Position numbers and translations under genes: made by a program
From: Adiantum capillus-veneris
Taxonomy: Eukaryota; Streptophyta; Polypodiopsida; Polypodiales; Pteridaceae
Direction: 5' to 3'
Assembly (NCBI GenBank): GCA_014529385.2
Contig: CM043943.1
Span: 105,666,855-105,730,854, forward strand
DNA length: 64,000 nt
Shown: piece after piece, positions 33,834 to 45,039 of the stretch
Position numbering within the stretch: position 1 is the stretch's first letter
Layout: every line of letters begins with the position of its first letter
The notes under the pieces: generated by a model
Told to the model about the DNA's origin: nothing
The model's database searches: none
The model's input: only the letters and a program-made list of their open reading frames with translations

Positions 33834-36800
33834 CTGCTCTAAATTGAGTGGCCTTTCATCAATCACAAACCAAATACTTACGGACCAAGCCCAAATATCA
33901 CCCACCACAATCACGGCATCGTGGTGGTACTATGAGTGTTCAAGGTGAGCATGGGAGAACCCTCCCATATGAGGGAGGGCCTCCCACTAGACGATCACCC
34001 ATGTCAAGTATGAAATTTTCACCAAAGGTGGTAACCACCACTGGCTCCAACCACCATAGCAGTGGTGCCACCGCCACTATCAAATCACACGTGATAATGT
34101 TGTCGTTCCACTTGCGCACGCATGTTGCCCATAGAATGCCATAGCCATGGCTTATGGGAGGTTTTCCTATTTTGATATATGTACCTCATTATCCATGAGC
34201 TCCCCATTGCATATGCGTTTTTTGAATTCCATGTGGCATGCCCAAAATCCTCCCCATTTAAGCATTAAAAAAACTTCCCTTTGTAGACTATTTTGGACCC
34301 AATTGGGGTTCAAAACCCAGTGCCCTAACATTGAGTGGGCAAAAACCAAAAAGGGCTTCCAAAGCTACAACACATGCACCCAATTTAGCATACATATCAT
34401 TCAATACACTCCCATTACCGACCAACAAAATTCATCCTAACCAACAGAGTTCACCACTTTAAGCAACCATATCAACCAAAACTTTGCCACAATCTGGATA
34501 GTGCTCGATGAAGTTTGGAATTCGCCATCATGCCAACCAAAACTATGCCAATCAAAGAAGAAGGCCATAAGTTGGCAAGCTTGGTTTTTCATCTCGTAAT
34601 CGCAAAGGAACGTGACATCGGGCTTATGTTGTTGGGCCACTTTTTTGAAAGCCTTGATAAAATTTTGTAGGGCTACGAATTGGACATCTACAAATTCTTC
34701 TCCTCTACAATATATACTTTCAACATTTCACCTCTATCCCACCTAAGACTTGCACAAACACCAGCAAGTTGCCTTCAAAACCATTCACTCTATCAACACA
34801 TCCACATGCATAATCTCCTTCAGCTAATCAATTCTAGCCACAACAACCACAATCAGGTGCTTATCAATGGTGCACCATAACCTATAAAAGCTATATGCTA
34901 GCCATCCCACACACAAAAATTCATGACACATTAGTGATCCTCAACAACACACAAAATCGAGGTGTTTTCTCATACTATGTCATCTAGGGCTTTAAAGATG
35001 TTTCCAGACTCCCTAAAGATTAGTCACTCTATTATTATTCACTATCTTGACTAAAGTCATGATAATTTTATTTTATTTTTGCACTTTTTCACTCTTAGTC
35101 ATGTATGATCTAACGAAGCCGACACAATACAAGCTCACCCTTGCAATTAGTCCGTGCTCCTAGGGTGATTCTTTACGTAAAGCTTTGTTAGTATCTAGCC
35201 TATCTGCCTTATTAAAATTTAATCTATTTGTCTTAAAATCTGATCAGTTCGTGTTTCTAGGGTAATTCTTGATGTAAAACTTTATTAAAATCTAGCCTAT
35301 ATGCCTTATTAAAATCTAATCTATGTGCCTTGAAATCTAATCGGTTCGTGCTCCTAGGGTGATCTTTTATGTAAAGATTTTTAACATATAGACTATCTGC
35401 CTAGGTTGAATACCTAGTATAGCCTCACCTTGATTTCCTTACTCCAATTCCTCATTTATCTACTATGCAAAGTTATCCCACTCAAATGAGTTGGGTTGAC
35501 CTTGAAAACCCTCTATCTTGCATGTTACTCCTACCCAGACCTCTTAACTAAAAGTATAGTAGAGGCCTTACTATTCTAATTATTCCAACTATCTCTTTGT
35601 TATTATAATATGCATGCTCATCTCCCTACTCAGAATATCTCTTTTATTTCTTGCCCGCTTCTCAAAATCTTGCTCAACAGTTCCACTTCTCCCCTCAATC
35701 CTGCCTAGAGAGGATCTTGTGATGGCAATGGCTACCACTTCTTAGGTCACCTCAATACATTGAAATTTTAATTTTAATGCACTATTTGGCTTGTTCTTTG
35801 CCCATCGTCTGTAGCATATAATTCTTATATTTTATGACTGTCGATCTCTATGCCTCCTAGGCTCCTTAGCTGCCTTTATAAAGGCTTCATAGCCTCACCT
35901 TGGTCGCCTAAACACAAGGCCTTTGGTTGCTCTTCACCTCGATTGGGTTGCTGCTTGCAAGTGACCAAATTTGGCATAAGTTTTGTTGCCATTTCTTACA
36001 AAACCTCCTTATTGTCCCACCTTGGACAACATGAGTAGGCATTTTGAAAACTACACCTAGCGTTGTTCATAGCAACCTAAACAACACTCCTAGCTTTTAC
36101 TACATACAACTCTGACTCTCAAGCCAATGATATACTCACTTAGTGATCATCTTAGCTACTAGCAATGATTGTTTGCAGTCAGTTGAAAGAGTAGTATGGC
36201 TATACAAGCATTGATGGCATTTGAGCACAATGAAAAAAAAGTGATTTGTGTTTTACTTAATTCCATGTTTAGAATAGACATTATGGGGCTTCAACGACCA
36301 TACACTATGATAAAAAAACCCATCATAGTTTGAAGAAAAATGGTATAGAAAACTCGTTAAACTCCTTAGGGTAGAGGAGCCAATTAAAAGACATAGGGGC
36401 TATCCAACCCCATTATGTGGATATAGTGCTATACTAGTCTCACAACGGTTCAAGTGGAGAAGTGGTACATGAAATGGAACCATGGCACTAGCTCCTTTTC
36501 CTAGACAAAGGCTCGCTCCTTACTAGCGCCTTCAAACCTAAACACCCCTGATGGGATTTACCGCTTTTTGTTAAACATAAAATTAGCTGGTATGCGTCTT
36601 GCATTTTCAGCACAGTGCAGCTCTTGCATTGTGAGCTTTGTTGGAGAAACAAAAGATCAAGGACTTTTATATTCACCCTCCCTACCCAAGATGGCTAAGG
36701 AGAGTCAGCGTCAGAGGTGTTGTTAGTGCCCCTAAACTAGCTCATTTACCTTAGTATGGGCTAGGGTAATCCCTAAACTCGTTAGTATATGCTTGATGTA

Positions 36801-36903
36801 GAGAATTTGATGTTCTCAATAAATTGGAGTATTTTCCTTGGACTTACGTGACCAAATTAAGATGGAAAATACTTTAGAAGGTTAGAACTTAATATTCATA
36901 ACA
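33834..36903. other. Noncoding DNA; end nearest 36,903 is probably the 3' LTR of element B
   Basis: No gene is supported. It contains the tandem repeat at 35,154-35,400. The last part before 36,903 resembles the start of element B's 5' LTR over about 70 bp (see 36,904-56,251). Confidence 0.5.
35154..35400. repeat. 97 bp tandem repeat, about 2.5 copies
   Basis: GTGCTCCTAGGGTGAT-like unit starts lie at 35,154, 35,251 and 35,348, exactly 97 bp apart, each followed by TAAAGCTTT-like and ATCTAGCCTAT-like segments. Confidence 0.8.
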
Positions 36904-36918
36904 TTATCTCTCCCCTTG
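36904..36918 (-). promoter_or_regulatory. Polypurine tract of element B
   Basis: On minus, TTCAAGGGGAGAGATAA lies directly before TGTTATGAATATT at 36,903, as expected for the plus-strand primer next to a 3' LTR. Confidence 0.5.
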
Positions 36919-37072
36919 AAATCATAGTCATCCTCGACTATGGGGTAGGGAAAATAAAGTCATAGCTAGTCATGTTGCCTTGGATAGAGGATCCCTTTTT
37001 ACCCATCGACATTCTTCCACAGTGGTGACTAACTCCACTTGGTGCTTGGAAGGTGCAGTTGTCTCAAGCATG

Positions 37073-37077
37073 TCTTT
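37073..37077. other. Target-site duplication of element A (TCTTT), left
   Basis: TCTTT directly before TGTTGGGAG at 37,078. The identical TCTTT follows the other LTR at 44,876-44,880. A 5 bp duplication is standard for LTR retrotransposon integration. Confidence 0.9.
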
Positions 37078-37246
37078 TGTTGGGAGAAGAGGGGGAGATC
37101 GACCGCTGAAACTATTCAACACAAGCTGTTGGGAGAAGAGGGGGAGATCGACCGCTTAAACTATTCAACACAAGCTTCCAAGAAATCACCATCAACCTGT
37201 CCACCTCTTCTTCCAATTTCCAAGCACACACTCACACCTAGACTAT

Positions 37247-37285
<39 letters not shown>

Positions 37286-37802
37286 AACATAAAATTGACA
37301 TAGACATGATTGTAAGATATGGAGACTAGATTAGAGAGTACACAACTAATAACCATAGCTTAAGAGAGTAGAGAAGAGAATCTGCAAGAGAAAGGCCTAA
37401 ATCTAATCCCAAACTCCACGGCACCTCTCTTGTGGAGTTGGTATTTAATATATTATGTTTGAGTTTTAGGTGCCAAAAATTGAGGCCCCTCTTTTTACAA
37501 CCACTTCACTTTTGTAAATGAGTGAAGCTCATTAGTTCTTGCATGACCCATAAGGGGAGTTCCCACTACAACTATTTACAGAGCCATAGTGGCTTTTTGC
37601 AATGATGTTATAAGATACTGTGCAAATATAAAATGGCCAAGAGTAATTTCCGTCGCCTCTTCATCAACTCCCCGCATTCCACTCTACAAAATCATCATCA
37701 ACTCAATTAGTAAAATAAATAGACAGCACATAATTAACCATTACGCCAGCTATCCCAATTGCAGTTAACCACTACAACAGGAGGGTGCCCAGTCTCGCAA
37801 CA
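37078..37802 (-). repeat. 3' LTR of element A, with a 49 bp terminal duplication
   Basis: TG...CA ends. The first 49 bp (37,078-37,126) are repeated in tandem at 37,127, one base changed, which the 5' LTR does not show. It contains a (CA)n run at about 37,241-37,280 that differs in length from the other LTR. Confidence 0.9.
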
Positions 37803-37838
37803 TCCCTCCCACCAGGGATAGCAACTGTCCTCAATTGC
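37803..37838 (-). promoter_or_regulatory. Polypurine tract of element A
   Basis: GGTGGGAGGGA on minus lies immediately before the 3' LTR start (TGTTGCGAGACTGGG), 13 bp after the end of the chromodomain frame. Confidence 0.8.
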
Positions 37839-37850
37839 TCAATAGAGAAA

Positions 37851-40800
37851 TCAATTGGACCGTGAGTGATGGAAAGTGTGGAGAAGGTCGGGAAAGTTGC
37901 GAAAAAACTTTTCAGGCATCCATTTGGCATCCTCTTTAGGGTGGCCCTTGAAAGTCAAAAGGCAACGGTTATAAACCATTCTTGTGCGTGTAGTGGTGGT
38001 CTCATGGTCAACTATTTTATCAGGGATGAGTTGCTCTTCTTGGTCTACAAGTGAAGGTGGATATTCATAAATGTGGTGTGTAGGTAGGGTCCTCGGAATG
38101 GACGTAAAAGACTAATGTGAAAGGCATTGTGAATGTGCCAATGTGCAGGTAGTTCTAAACAAAAAGAAACATCATCAATGACAGCGGAAATTTTGAAAGG
38201 TCCATAAAAACGAGGAGCAAGCTTAACAAAGACATTAGTATCAACACTTTTGATCCTTCGTTTTTCGATGCGAAGTAAAACATGATCACCTTCTTTGAAT
38301 TGGTGTGCCTTGCAGTGCTTGTTAGCATGCTTGGTGTAAAGTTCTTGTGAGTGTTTAATGGCAGAATGCACACTTGCACAAATATCATGAAAGTCAATAG
38401 TGAAATCATCAGTGGCGGCAGGCACAACATTAGAAAGACGTGAAGCTGGAGTAGGAAGAGAGTGACCATATACAATTTCAAATGGAGACTTACCCGTGGC
38501 AGTGTGAGTGGTGTTGTTGTATGCAAATTGCAAAATATGTAGGTAATCATCCCATTTCTTAGGTTGAGAAGAAACATAAGCCTTCAACAAGTCAATAATA
38601 GTGCGGTTGGTGACTTCGGTTTGACCATTAGATTGAGGATGAAATGCAAAAGTGAAGTCAAGTGTAGTGCCAAGATTTTCAAACACAGTAGTCCAAAAGG
38701 CACTACAAAATTATGAATCTCGATAAAAAATAATCACTTTAGGCAAACCATGATGTGGGAAAACAGTCTTAAGAAACAAAAGTGCAGCCTGATGTGTTGT
38801 GAGTGTTTTCTTACACGGAACAAAATACGCTTGTTTAGAGAAACGGTCAATAATAGTCCAGATCATGTCATGTTTGTGCATTGTGAGTGGGAAACCAGTA
38901 ACAAAATCCATTGAAATATGTTCCCAAGGTCTGTCAGGAATGGGGAGAGGATGTATAAGTCCCAATTTCTTACCTGTAGGCTGCTTTGATTTTTTGACAA
39001 ATCAAACAAGTTGAAACATACTGTTTAACATCCATTCTCATAGTAGGCCAATAGAAATCACAACATAAATTTTGAAAAGTTGCAGCAAATCCTCTATGTC
39101 CAGCATAAGGTGGTTTGTGTAATTCTTCAATAATTAATGTACGGAAAGGTTTAGTCACACACAATTTTTGTTTGAAATAAAGAAAGTTTTCTTGAATAGT
39201 GTATTCGAGAAATGTGTGAACAGAATTATCAAGCATGTGCAACCATGTCGTTTTGAAGTCATCATCATGTGCATAAGTGTCAGGCATAGTATCAAATAAA
39301 GTTCCCGTAATGGTTGATAAATGATTAAGCGAGGGTCTTCTACTCAAAGCATCAGCTACAACGTTTTCTTTACCAGGTTGGTATTGAATGTTGGGCTGAA
39401 AACTTTGAATAAAAGCGGCCCACTTAACATGTTTATCATCTATTAAGGGATGAGAAAGTATATATTTGCTACTTTGTTGATCAGTTTTAATGATCAAGTC
39501 AGTACCCATTACATAGTGTTTCCAAATTTTCAATGCATGTACCACAACAGTCAACTCTTTATCATAAGTACTGAACTTTGTTTATGACGGTTTGAAATTA
39601 CGACTTTCGAAAGCAATTGGATGGTTATCTTGCATAAGGACTGCACCGATACCTTTTCCACTAGCATCAGTGACTACCACAAAGAATGGTCTTTCAAAAT
39701 CAGGCAATTGCAATACAGGTGCATCAGTCAAAGCATGTTTAAGTGCATTAAATGAGGTTTCTTGCAAATTAGTCTATTCATAAGGCGTATTTTTCTTCAA
39801 CAAGAGCGTCAAATAATGTGATTTGTAAGCAAAATTACGAACAAATTTCCTGTAATAGCTACAAAGACCAATAAAAGATCGTAGCTCATGCAAGTTTTTG
39901 GGTCTAGGCCATGATTGAAGGGCTTCAATTTTCTTTGGATCGACATGTATTCCCTTACCCGATACAATGTGTCCCAAATATTCAATTTCATATTGGAAAA
40001 ATGAACTCTTTTCAGGATTCAAATACAAGTGATTTTGTGCAAGCAGATCGAATACACGTGTTAAATGTTGTTTATGCTCTTCTTTAGATTTACTGAATAC
40101 CAAAATGTCATCAAAAAATACAATCACAAAATCTTGATGGTCAATGAATATTCGATTCATCATGCGTGTGAATGTAGCTGGTGCATTTGTCAAACCAAAT
40201 GGCATAACAAGAAATTCATAGTGTCCAGTTTGTGTTCTGAAAGCAGTTTTGTAGACATCATGTTCAAACATTTTGACTTGGTGATAGCCTGATTTAAGGT
40301 CAATTTTGCTAAAGATGTTTGCCCCTTTTAGTTTGTCTAATAGATCATCCACCCTAGGAATAAGAAACCTATTCTTAATGGTGATTTTGTTTAAAGCCCT
40401 GTAGTCGATACACATACGAAAGGTTCCATTTTTCTTCTTGACAAGAAGTACTGGAGCTCCGTATGGTGAACTACTAGGTTGGATTAGGCCTCAGTCAAGT
40501 AAATCAGTGATTTGAGTTTGTATTTCCCTATGTGCGGTAGGATTTACACGATAAGGTGCTCTACAAGGAGGTTCACTACCCGATATGATGTCAATTTTGT
40601 GGTCTTCTGAGCGTGATGGTGGAATTCCAGGTGGTAGATCATGCATGAAACAATCTTTAAATTGTGAGAGAAATTCATCGTGGGTGGAGTTACGTGAAGT
40701 TTCCGTTTCAAAAGAAATTTGATTTACCAACACTAGATATGTTTTCCCCTGTTTTCGAATTGCTCGTTTGGCTTGAGTGTGAGAGAGGAGCGGAAATTTT

Positions 40801-41300
40801 TGATGTGCTAGTGTTGTTTGGATGGAGAAATTTTTATTATTATGAGTGAGAGACATTGTACGTGTTTTATAATTAATCAACGGGTCAAATTCATGACCAA
40901 ATGGCATTCCCAAAATCATATCAAGACCATGTAATGATGCTACCAAAAATGTACGTGCTTGAGTGAACTCACCAATGCAAACTTCAACAGTGACTTGAGT
41001 TTTACAGTTAAAACGTTGATTATTAAAAACAGTTTTGACCTTGTGAGGTGATGAGATTTCAGAGAGTGATGGTTGTTGTGCCAATCGTGTGGAAATGAAA
41101 TCATGGCTACTACCATCATCTAACAGAATGGTGACATTTTCACCCTTAACAGTGCCTTGCACTTTAAACAAAGTGTGAGGAGATATAGGAGTACCTGAGG
41201 ATGGGTTGTCATCGTTATCATAATCAGGATCATATACCTCACCGTAGTTAACTTCCACTTCATTGTTGTCGGGTGTAGCATCTTCAATGAGGTTAAGAGT
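37851..41300 (-). pseudogene. Element A pol: protease, RT, RNase H, integrase, chromodomain (broken)
   Basis: The protease motif near 41,091-41,130 reads LLDDGSSHDFIS, where DSG is usual. RT (40,490-39,774) has GYHQVKM, MPFGLTNAP and the intact box VFFDDILVFS. RNase H follows (39,767-39,300; TDASGKGIGAVL, then DALSRRP). The integrase zinc region is at 39,130-38,970 (HRG ... CLICQK), and the core contains SMDFVTG and HPQSNGQTEV (38,965-38,500). The C-terminal part is HNAFHISLLRPF. After a frame change near 38,088 a chromodomain reads PDKIVDHE ... FKGHPKEDAKWMPEKFF to a stop at 37,851. RT to RNase H is in one frame apart from three stops (near 40,491, 39,774 and 39,582); there is a one-base shift near 38,968 and a stop near 38,711. 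Confidence 0.88.
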
Positions 41301-42351
41301 AGCTCCGTTGGGGCGGTTGTTGTTGAAGGTTTTTTGACTTGAATTCCTGTTGACTCCATTTGAATGGCCATTGGATTGACCATTGCCCTTAGCATGACCA
41401 TTTGGGCACTTATCTGCATAGTGACCATACTGAAAGCATTCAAAACACTTCACCTTTTTGTTACCATTAGAATTTGGAGGAGAACGCTGGTTGAAAGGAT
41501 TTTGGTTGCCTCGCTGGGTGTTGTTGTTGTTGTTGCTCGTATGACGTTGAGTAGTTGTAGGAGAATTGTCGAATCTACGTCTTTTGAAAAAGGTACGGCT
41601 TTGGTGTTTGTTTCTGTCAAAGTTAGTAGAGAAAGGAGGTCTCTTGTTGCGGTTAGTGTTAGCAGATTGATCAGTGTGAGAGGAATGTCCACCTTTCTTC
41701 TTTTCTGTATTGAGAGCCATATTAATGGCCTTTGACAGAGAATCTGGTTCAAACATATCTACCTCAGTACTAATTTGTAGTGCCAAGGCTGATATGTACT
41801 TTCGCTTCAGTTTCCTGCGAGACTAACATGTTCAATAGCTTGCAATTGAATTAGACAATTCCAAAAGCGGTCAGTGTAACCCTGTACATCTTCATTTCTA
41901 CCCTGTCGAATTAAATTCCATTGATGTGTGCTTTAGCTTTGTACTGTGTGGGCAAAAATTGGGGTAAAAACACTTTTTTAAATGCATTCCAGGTGCGTGG
42001 TCTTCTTCCATGTTGTTTGGTGACGTTCCACCACAATACAGCGCTGCAAGTGAGATGATTTGATGCACACTTTACCATTTCACGCTCGGGAAAGTCTTCA
42101 TCATGAAAATAGTCATCTAGTTGACTAACCCATGCTAGAACCGTGCTAGCGTCTTTAGTGCCATCAAAATCTTTGAAAGTGAAGGCTTTTCTGCTAATTT
42201 TGTTTTTCTTGGGTGCCGGTGCAGATTCAGTGTGTGCAGAGTGCAATAATTTATTTTCAAGTTCTTGCCTTCGCATGCATTCATATGTGAGTGTCTGTTG
42301 CAAATTTTGAAGTTGTTCCGGAATCGTGGGTGCCTGAGGAAAGTATGCCAT
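41301..42351 (-). pseudogene. Element A gag (broken)
   Basis: Start ATG at 42,351 (MAYFPQAPTIPEQL). The capsid-like region has FKDFDGTKDASTVLAWVSQL and AVLWWNVTKQHG, typical of chromovirus gag. A one-base shift near 41,925 and another near 41,825 move the reading to the frame holding an Asn-rich linker and the CCHC knuckle CFECFQYGHYADKC (41,406-41,447). Gag packages the RNA in virus-like particles; this copy is interrupted. Confidence 0.85.
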
Positions 42352-43548
42352 GATTGCGTGCTTTTTATGTTTTTTTTAAAAAATAATAAATATTTAAATG
42401 GTAATGCTTAAAAAGGCTATTTGGTGATATTCACATATGCAATATGCGGAATAAAAAAGTTAAATAAATAACAGAAACGTAATGTACTTAGCTGAGAAGT
42501 AGCGGTGGCGTCCAGTCCGGAATGGCGATGCGCTAGGAAATTGCCAGAAAAGGGAGTGGTCTGACGGTGCGTCAGCTAGCCGGTCGAATTTTGTAGAACC
42601 CGATCTCCCGTATCCACAAAAAGGTAATGGTAATTTTAGCTTTCACTGTAAACTTTGGTTCACAAAATCAACTATCTTTGATGAGATCATGATTCTGAAA
42701 ATTATCATAACAAAAATTGAACTACCAAATGTAGTCAGATATGGTCGACGAGGAATGGACAGCTAATATTTTTCTTTGAATAGCAAGAGAGAGTGCTTGT
42801 GCGGCCGAAGGAGTCGGTGGCTTGATGTCTTTTAATGGTTGGGTTGGCGGAAATTGACCAAGAGAGTTGGAGTGGGGTGTGTATAGGTTCTTATTAAAGG
42901 GGGGCTAATTTGCTTCTTAATTTGGATGGTCGGCCAAGCTTTTAACTAAGACTACACTTTTTAATAAAGTGTGGAGCCACCAGTGCATGGCGTGTAGGAG
43001 ACCGCCGACAGCGCGAGCAGAGGAAGGACGAGGGTGACTCGCAGAGGCTGTTTCGGTTGGCGTGCATGCCCAGTAAAACAACCCCAATGCCAGGGCGATC
43101 CCTTCGATGCTGACTGGGCTCATTTCTGCAAAGGTCGACGGTGATGCTTGTTGTCCAACAAGGGAGGATTCCCACAGCACTGCTTTGTTTTGACTGTGTC
43201 GGACCTCGTCTTGGCTACAAGGTGTTGCAGTTAACACAACCTTAAACTCCTCGTGTGATGAAAGGACATCGAGTGTCACAATCAGATCCTTCTTTCTTTC
43301 CTGTAATCTTCCTCTCTAATTAAACTTTCCGATGTCGTCCTTCATGACAAAGCAATTGCTCACTTGCAACTAGTTTTTTTTTTTTCGAAGTCAAAAATAT
43401 TCCTGACTCTCCAAGCTTTTCTGCTTCCTTCTTGCCTTCACAATCCGCAATGATTATGCATTAGAATTGAAGGTGAACACTCGACATACCATATTTTGAT
43501 CGTTATGAAGCCGAATTGGAAACCAGTTGCCGATTAGCCACCAATTAC
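42352..43548. other. Leader of element A, proximal part
   Basis: Untranslated leader between gag and the foldback. It is AT-rich with no domain-bearing frame. A 120-codon frame at 42,917-43,279 (minus) has no recognisable motif. Confidence 0.6.
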
Positions 43549-43997
43549 ATTAGGCAAAATTTGGACTCACAAAGGGGCCCTTTAAGGAGTTTGACTTTCC
43601 CTCTCTCTACCAGAACGGGCACATGGATAAATTTTTGCAAACAAACTCAAAAGTTGGCGGAGGTTTGACAGTTAGAATGTCCTCTTCAAGCTCTATTTAC
43701 TGATATAGCACGCCATGAGATTCCTCATATTTTAGAAGATTCTTTTTTTTTATTCACCTATGATGTGACAACTCTGTCGGAATCTAAGTGAATCAAAAAA
43801 AGAATCTTCTAAAATATGAGGAATCTCATGGCGTGCTATATATCAGTAGATAGAGCTTGAAGAGGACATTCTAACTGTCAAATCTCCGCCAACTTTGGAT
43901 TTTGTATGCAAAAATTTATCCATGTGCCCGTTTTGGTAGAGAGAGGTAAAGTCAAACTCCTTAAAGGGCTCCTTTGTGAGTCCAAATTTTGCCTAAT
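43549..43997. repeat. 449 bp near-perfect foldback in the leader of element A
   Basis: ATTAGGCAAAATTTGGACTC at 43,549 pairs with its reverse complement ending at 43,997. The arms are about 200 bp (43,549-43,750 and 43,795-43,997) around a loop of about 44 bp whose ends (ATTCAC/GTGAAT) also pair. A few mismatches and small indels are visible. No target-site duplication is clear, so it may be an inserted foldback MITE or part of the element's own leader RNA. Confidence 0.9.
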
Positions 43998-44161
43998 GAC
44001 AATCGAGTTTTCTTCTGCAAATTCGATCAATTATACTTTGAATTTCCATGAGTCCTCGAATCCTTGAATTGCAAAGTCGATGAATTGCAATTCGAAGTTT
44101 GTCGATTAGAGAAACCCCATCTTAAGATCGAATCTGGTGTCGATTTATCCTCGAACCTGAG

Positions 44162-44173
44162 GCTCTGATACCA
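44162..44173 (-). promoter_or_regulatory. Primer-binding site of element A (tRNA-iMet)
   Basis: GCTCTGATACCA on plus, the exact reverse complement of TGGTATCAGAGC, one base from the 5' LTR edge at 44,175. Confidence 0.93.
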
Positions 44174-44174
44174 C

Positions 44175-44293
44175 TGTTGGGAGAAGAGGGGGAGATCAAC
44201 CGCTTAAACTATTCAACACAAGCTTCCAAGAAATCACCATCAACCTGTCCACCTCTTCTTCCAATTTCCAAGCACACACTCACACCTAGACTA

Positions 44294-44335
<42 letters not shown>

Positions 44336-44875
44336 CATAAAATTGACATAAACATGATTGTAAGAGAGTGTAAGAGATGTGTAAGAGATGGAAACTAGAT
44401 TAGAGAGTACACAACAAATAACCATAGCTTAAGAGAGTAGAGAAGAGAATCTGCAAGAGAAAGGCCTAAATCTAGCTCCAAACTCCACGGCACCTCCCTC
44501 TCTTGTGGAGTTGGTATTTAATATATTATGTTTGAGTTTTAGGTGCCAAAAATTGAGGCCCCTCTTTTTACAACCACTTCACTTTTGTAAATGAGTGAAG
44601 CTCATTAGTTCTTGCATGACCCATAAGGGGAGTTCCCACTACAACTATTTACAGAGCCATAGTGGCTTATTGCAATGATGTTCTAAGATACTGTGCATAT
44701 ATAAAATGACCAAGAGTAATTGCCGTCACCTTTTCATCAACTCCCCGCATTCCACTCTACAAAATCATCATCAACTCAATTAATAAAATAAATAAATAAC
44801 ACATAATTTACCATTACGCCAGCTATCCCAATTGCATCTAACCACTACAACAGGAGGGTGCCCAGTCTCGCAACA
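44175..44875 (-). repeat. 5' LTR of element A
   Basis: 701 bp, TGTTGGGAG...CGCAACA, near-identical to 37,127-37,802 apart from the CA-run length, a short insertion near 44,370 and scattered substitutions. TCTTT follows at 44,876-44,880. Confidence 0.93.
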
Positions 44876-45039
44876 TCTTTACTTGGCCCTAATCATCTTT
44901 CATAGTAGATTGGCAAGGTCTAGTAGATGATAGAGAGACTACACTTGAAACTTATGAACATTTAAAAGAAATCTTAAAGTGAAAACAAGACAAAATTCTT
45001 TATAAAATATACTTTTTCATACCTAATTCTTGACAGGAG

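Larger units (their letters stand above)
37078..44875 (-). mobile_element. Young Ty3/gypsy chromovirus (element A), full length with both LTRs and TSD
   Basis: A complete 7.8 kb unit: LTRs at 37,078-37,802 and 44,175-44,875 (near-identical by eye), 5 bp TSD, iMet primer site, purine tract, and gag-PR-RT-RH-IN-chromodomain order on minus. The high LTR similarity says the insertion is recent, yet the ORFs carry several nonsense codons and one-base shifts, some consistent with C-to-T change at CpG (for example LLD-stop-GLIQ near 40,491). It inserted into the 3' untranslated part of element B. Confidence 0.93.

Noticed and set aside
42917-43279. 120-codon frame in the leader of element A
   Set aside because: No motif, and it lies in an untranslated leader with overlapping frames.
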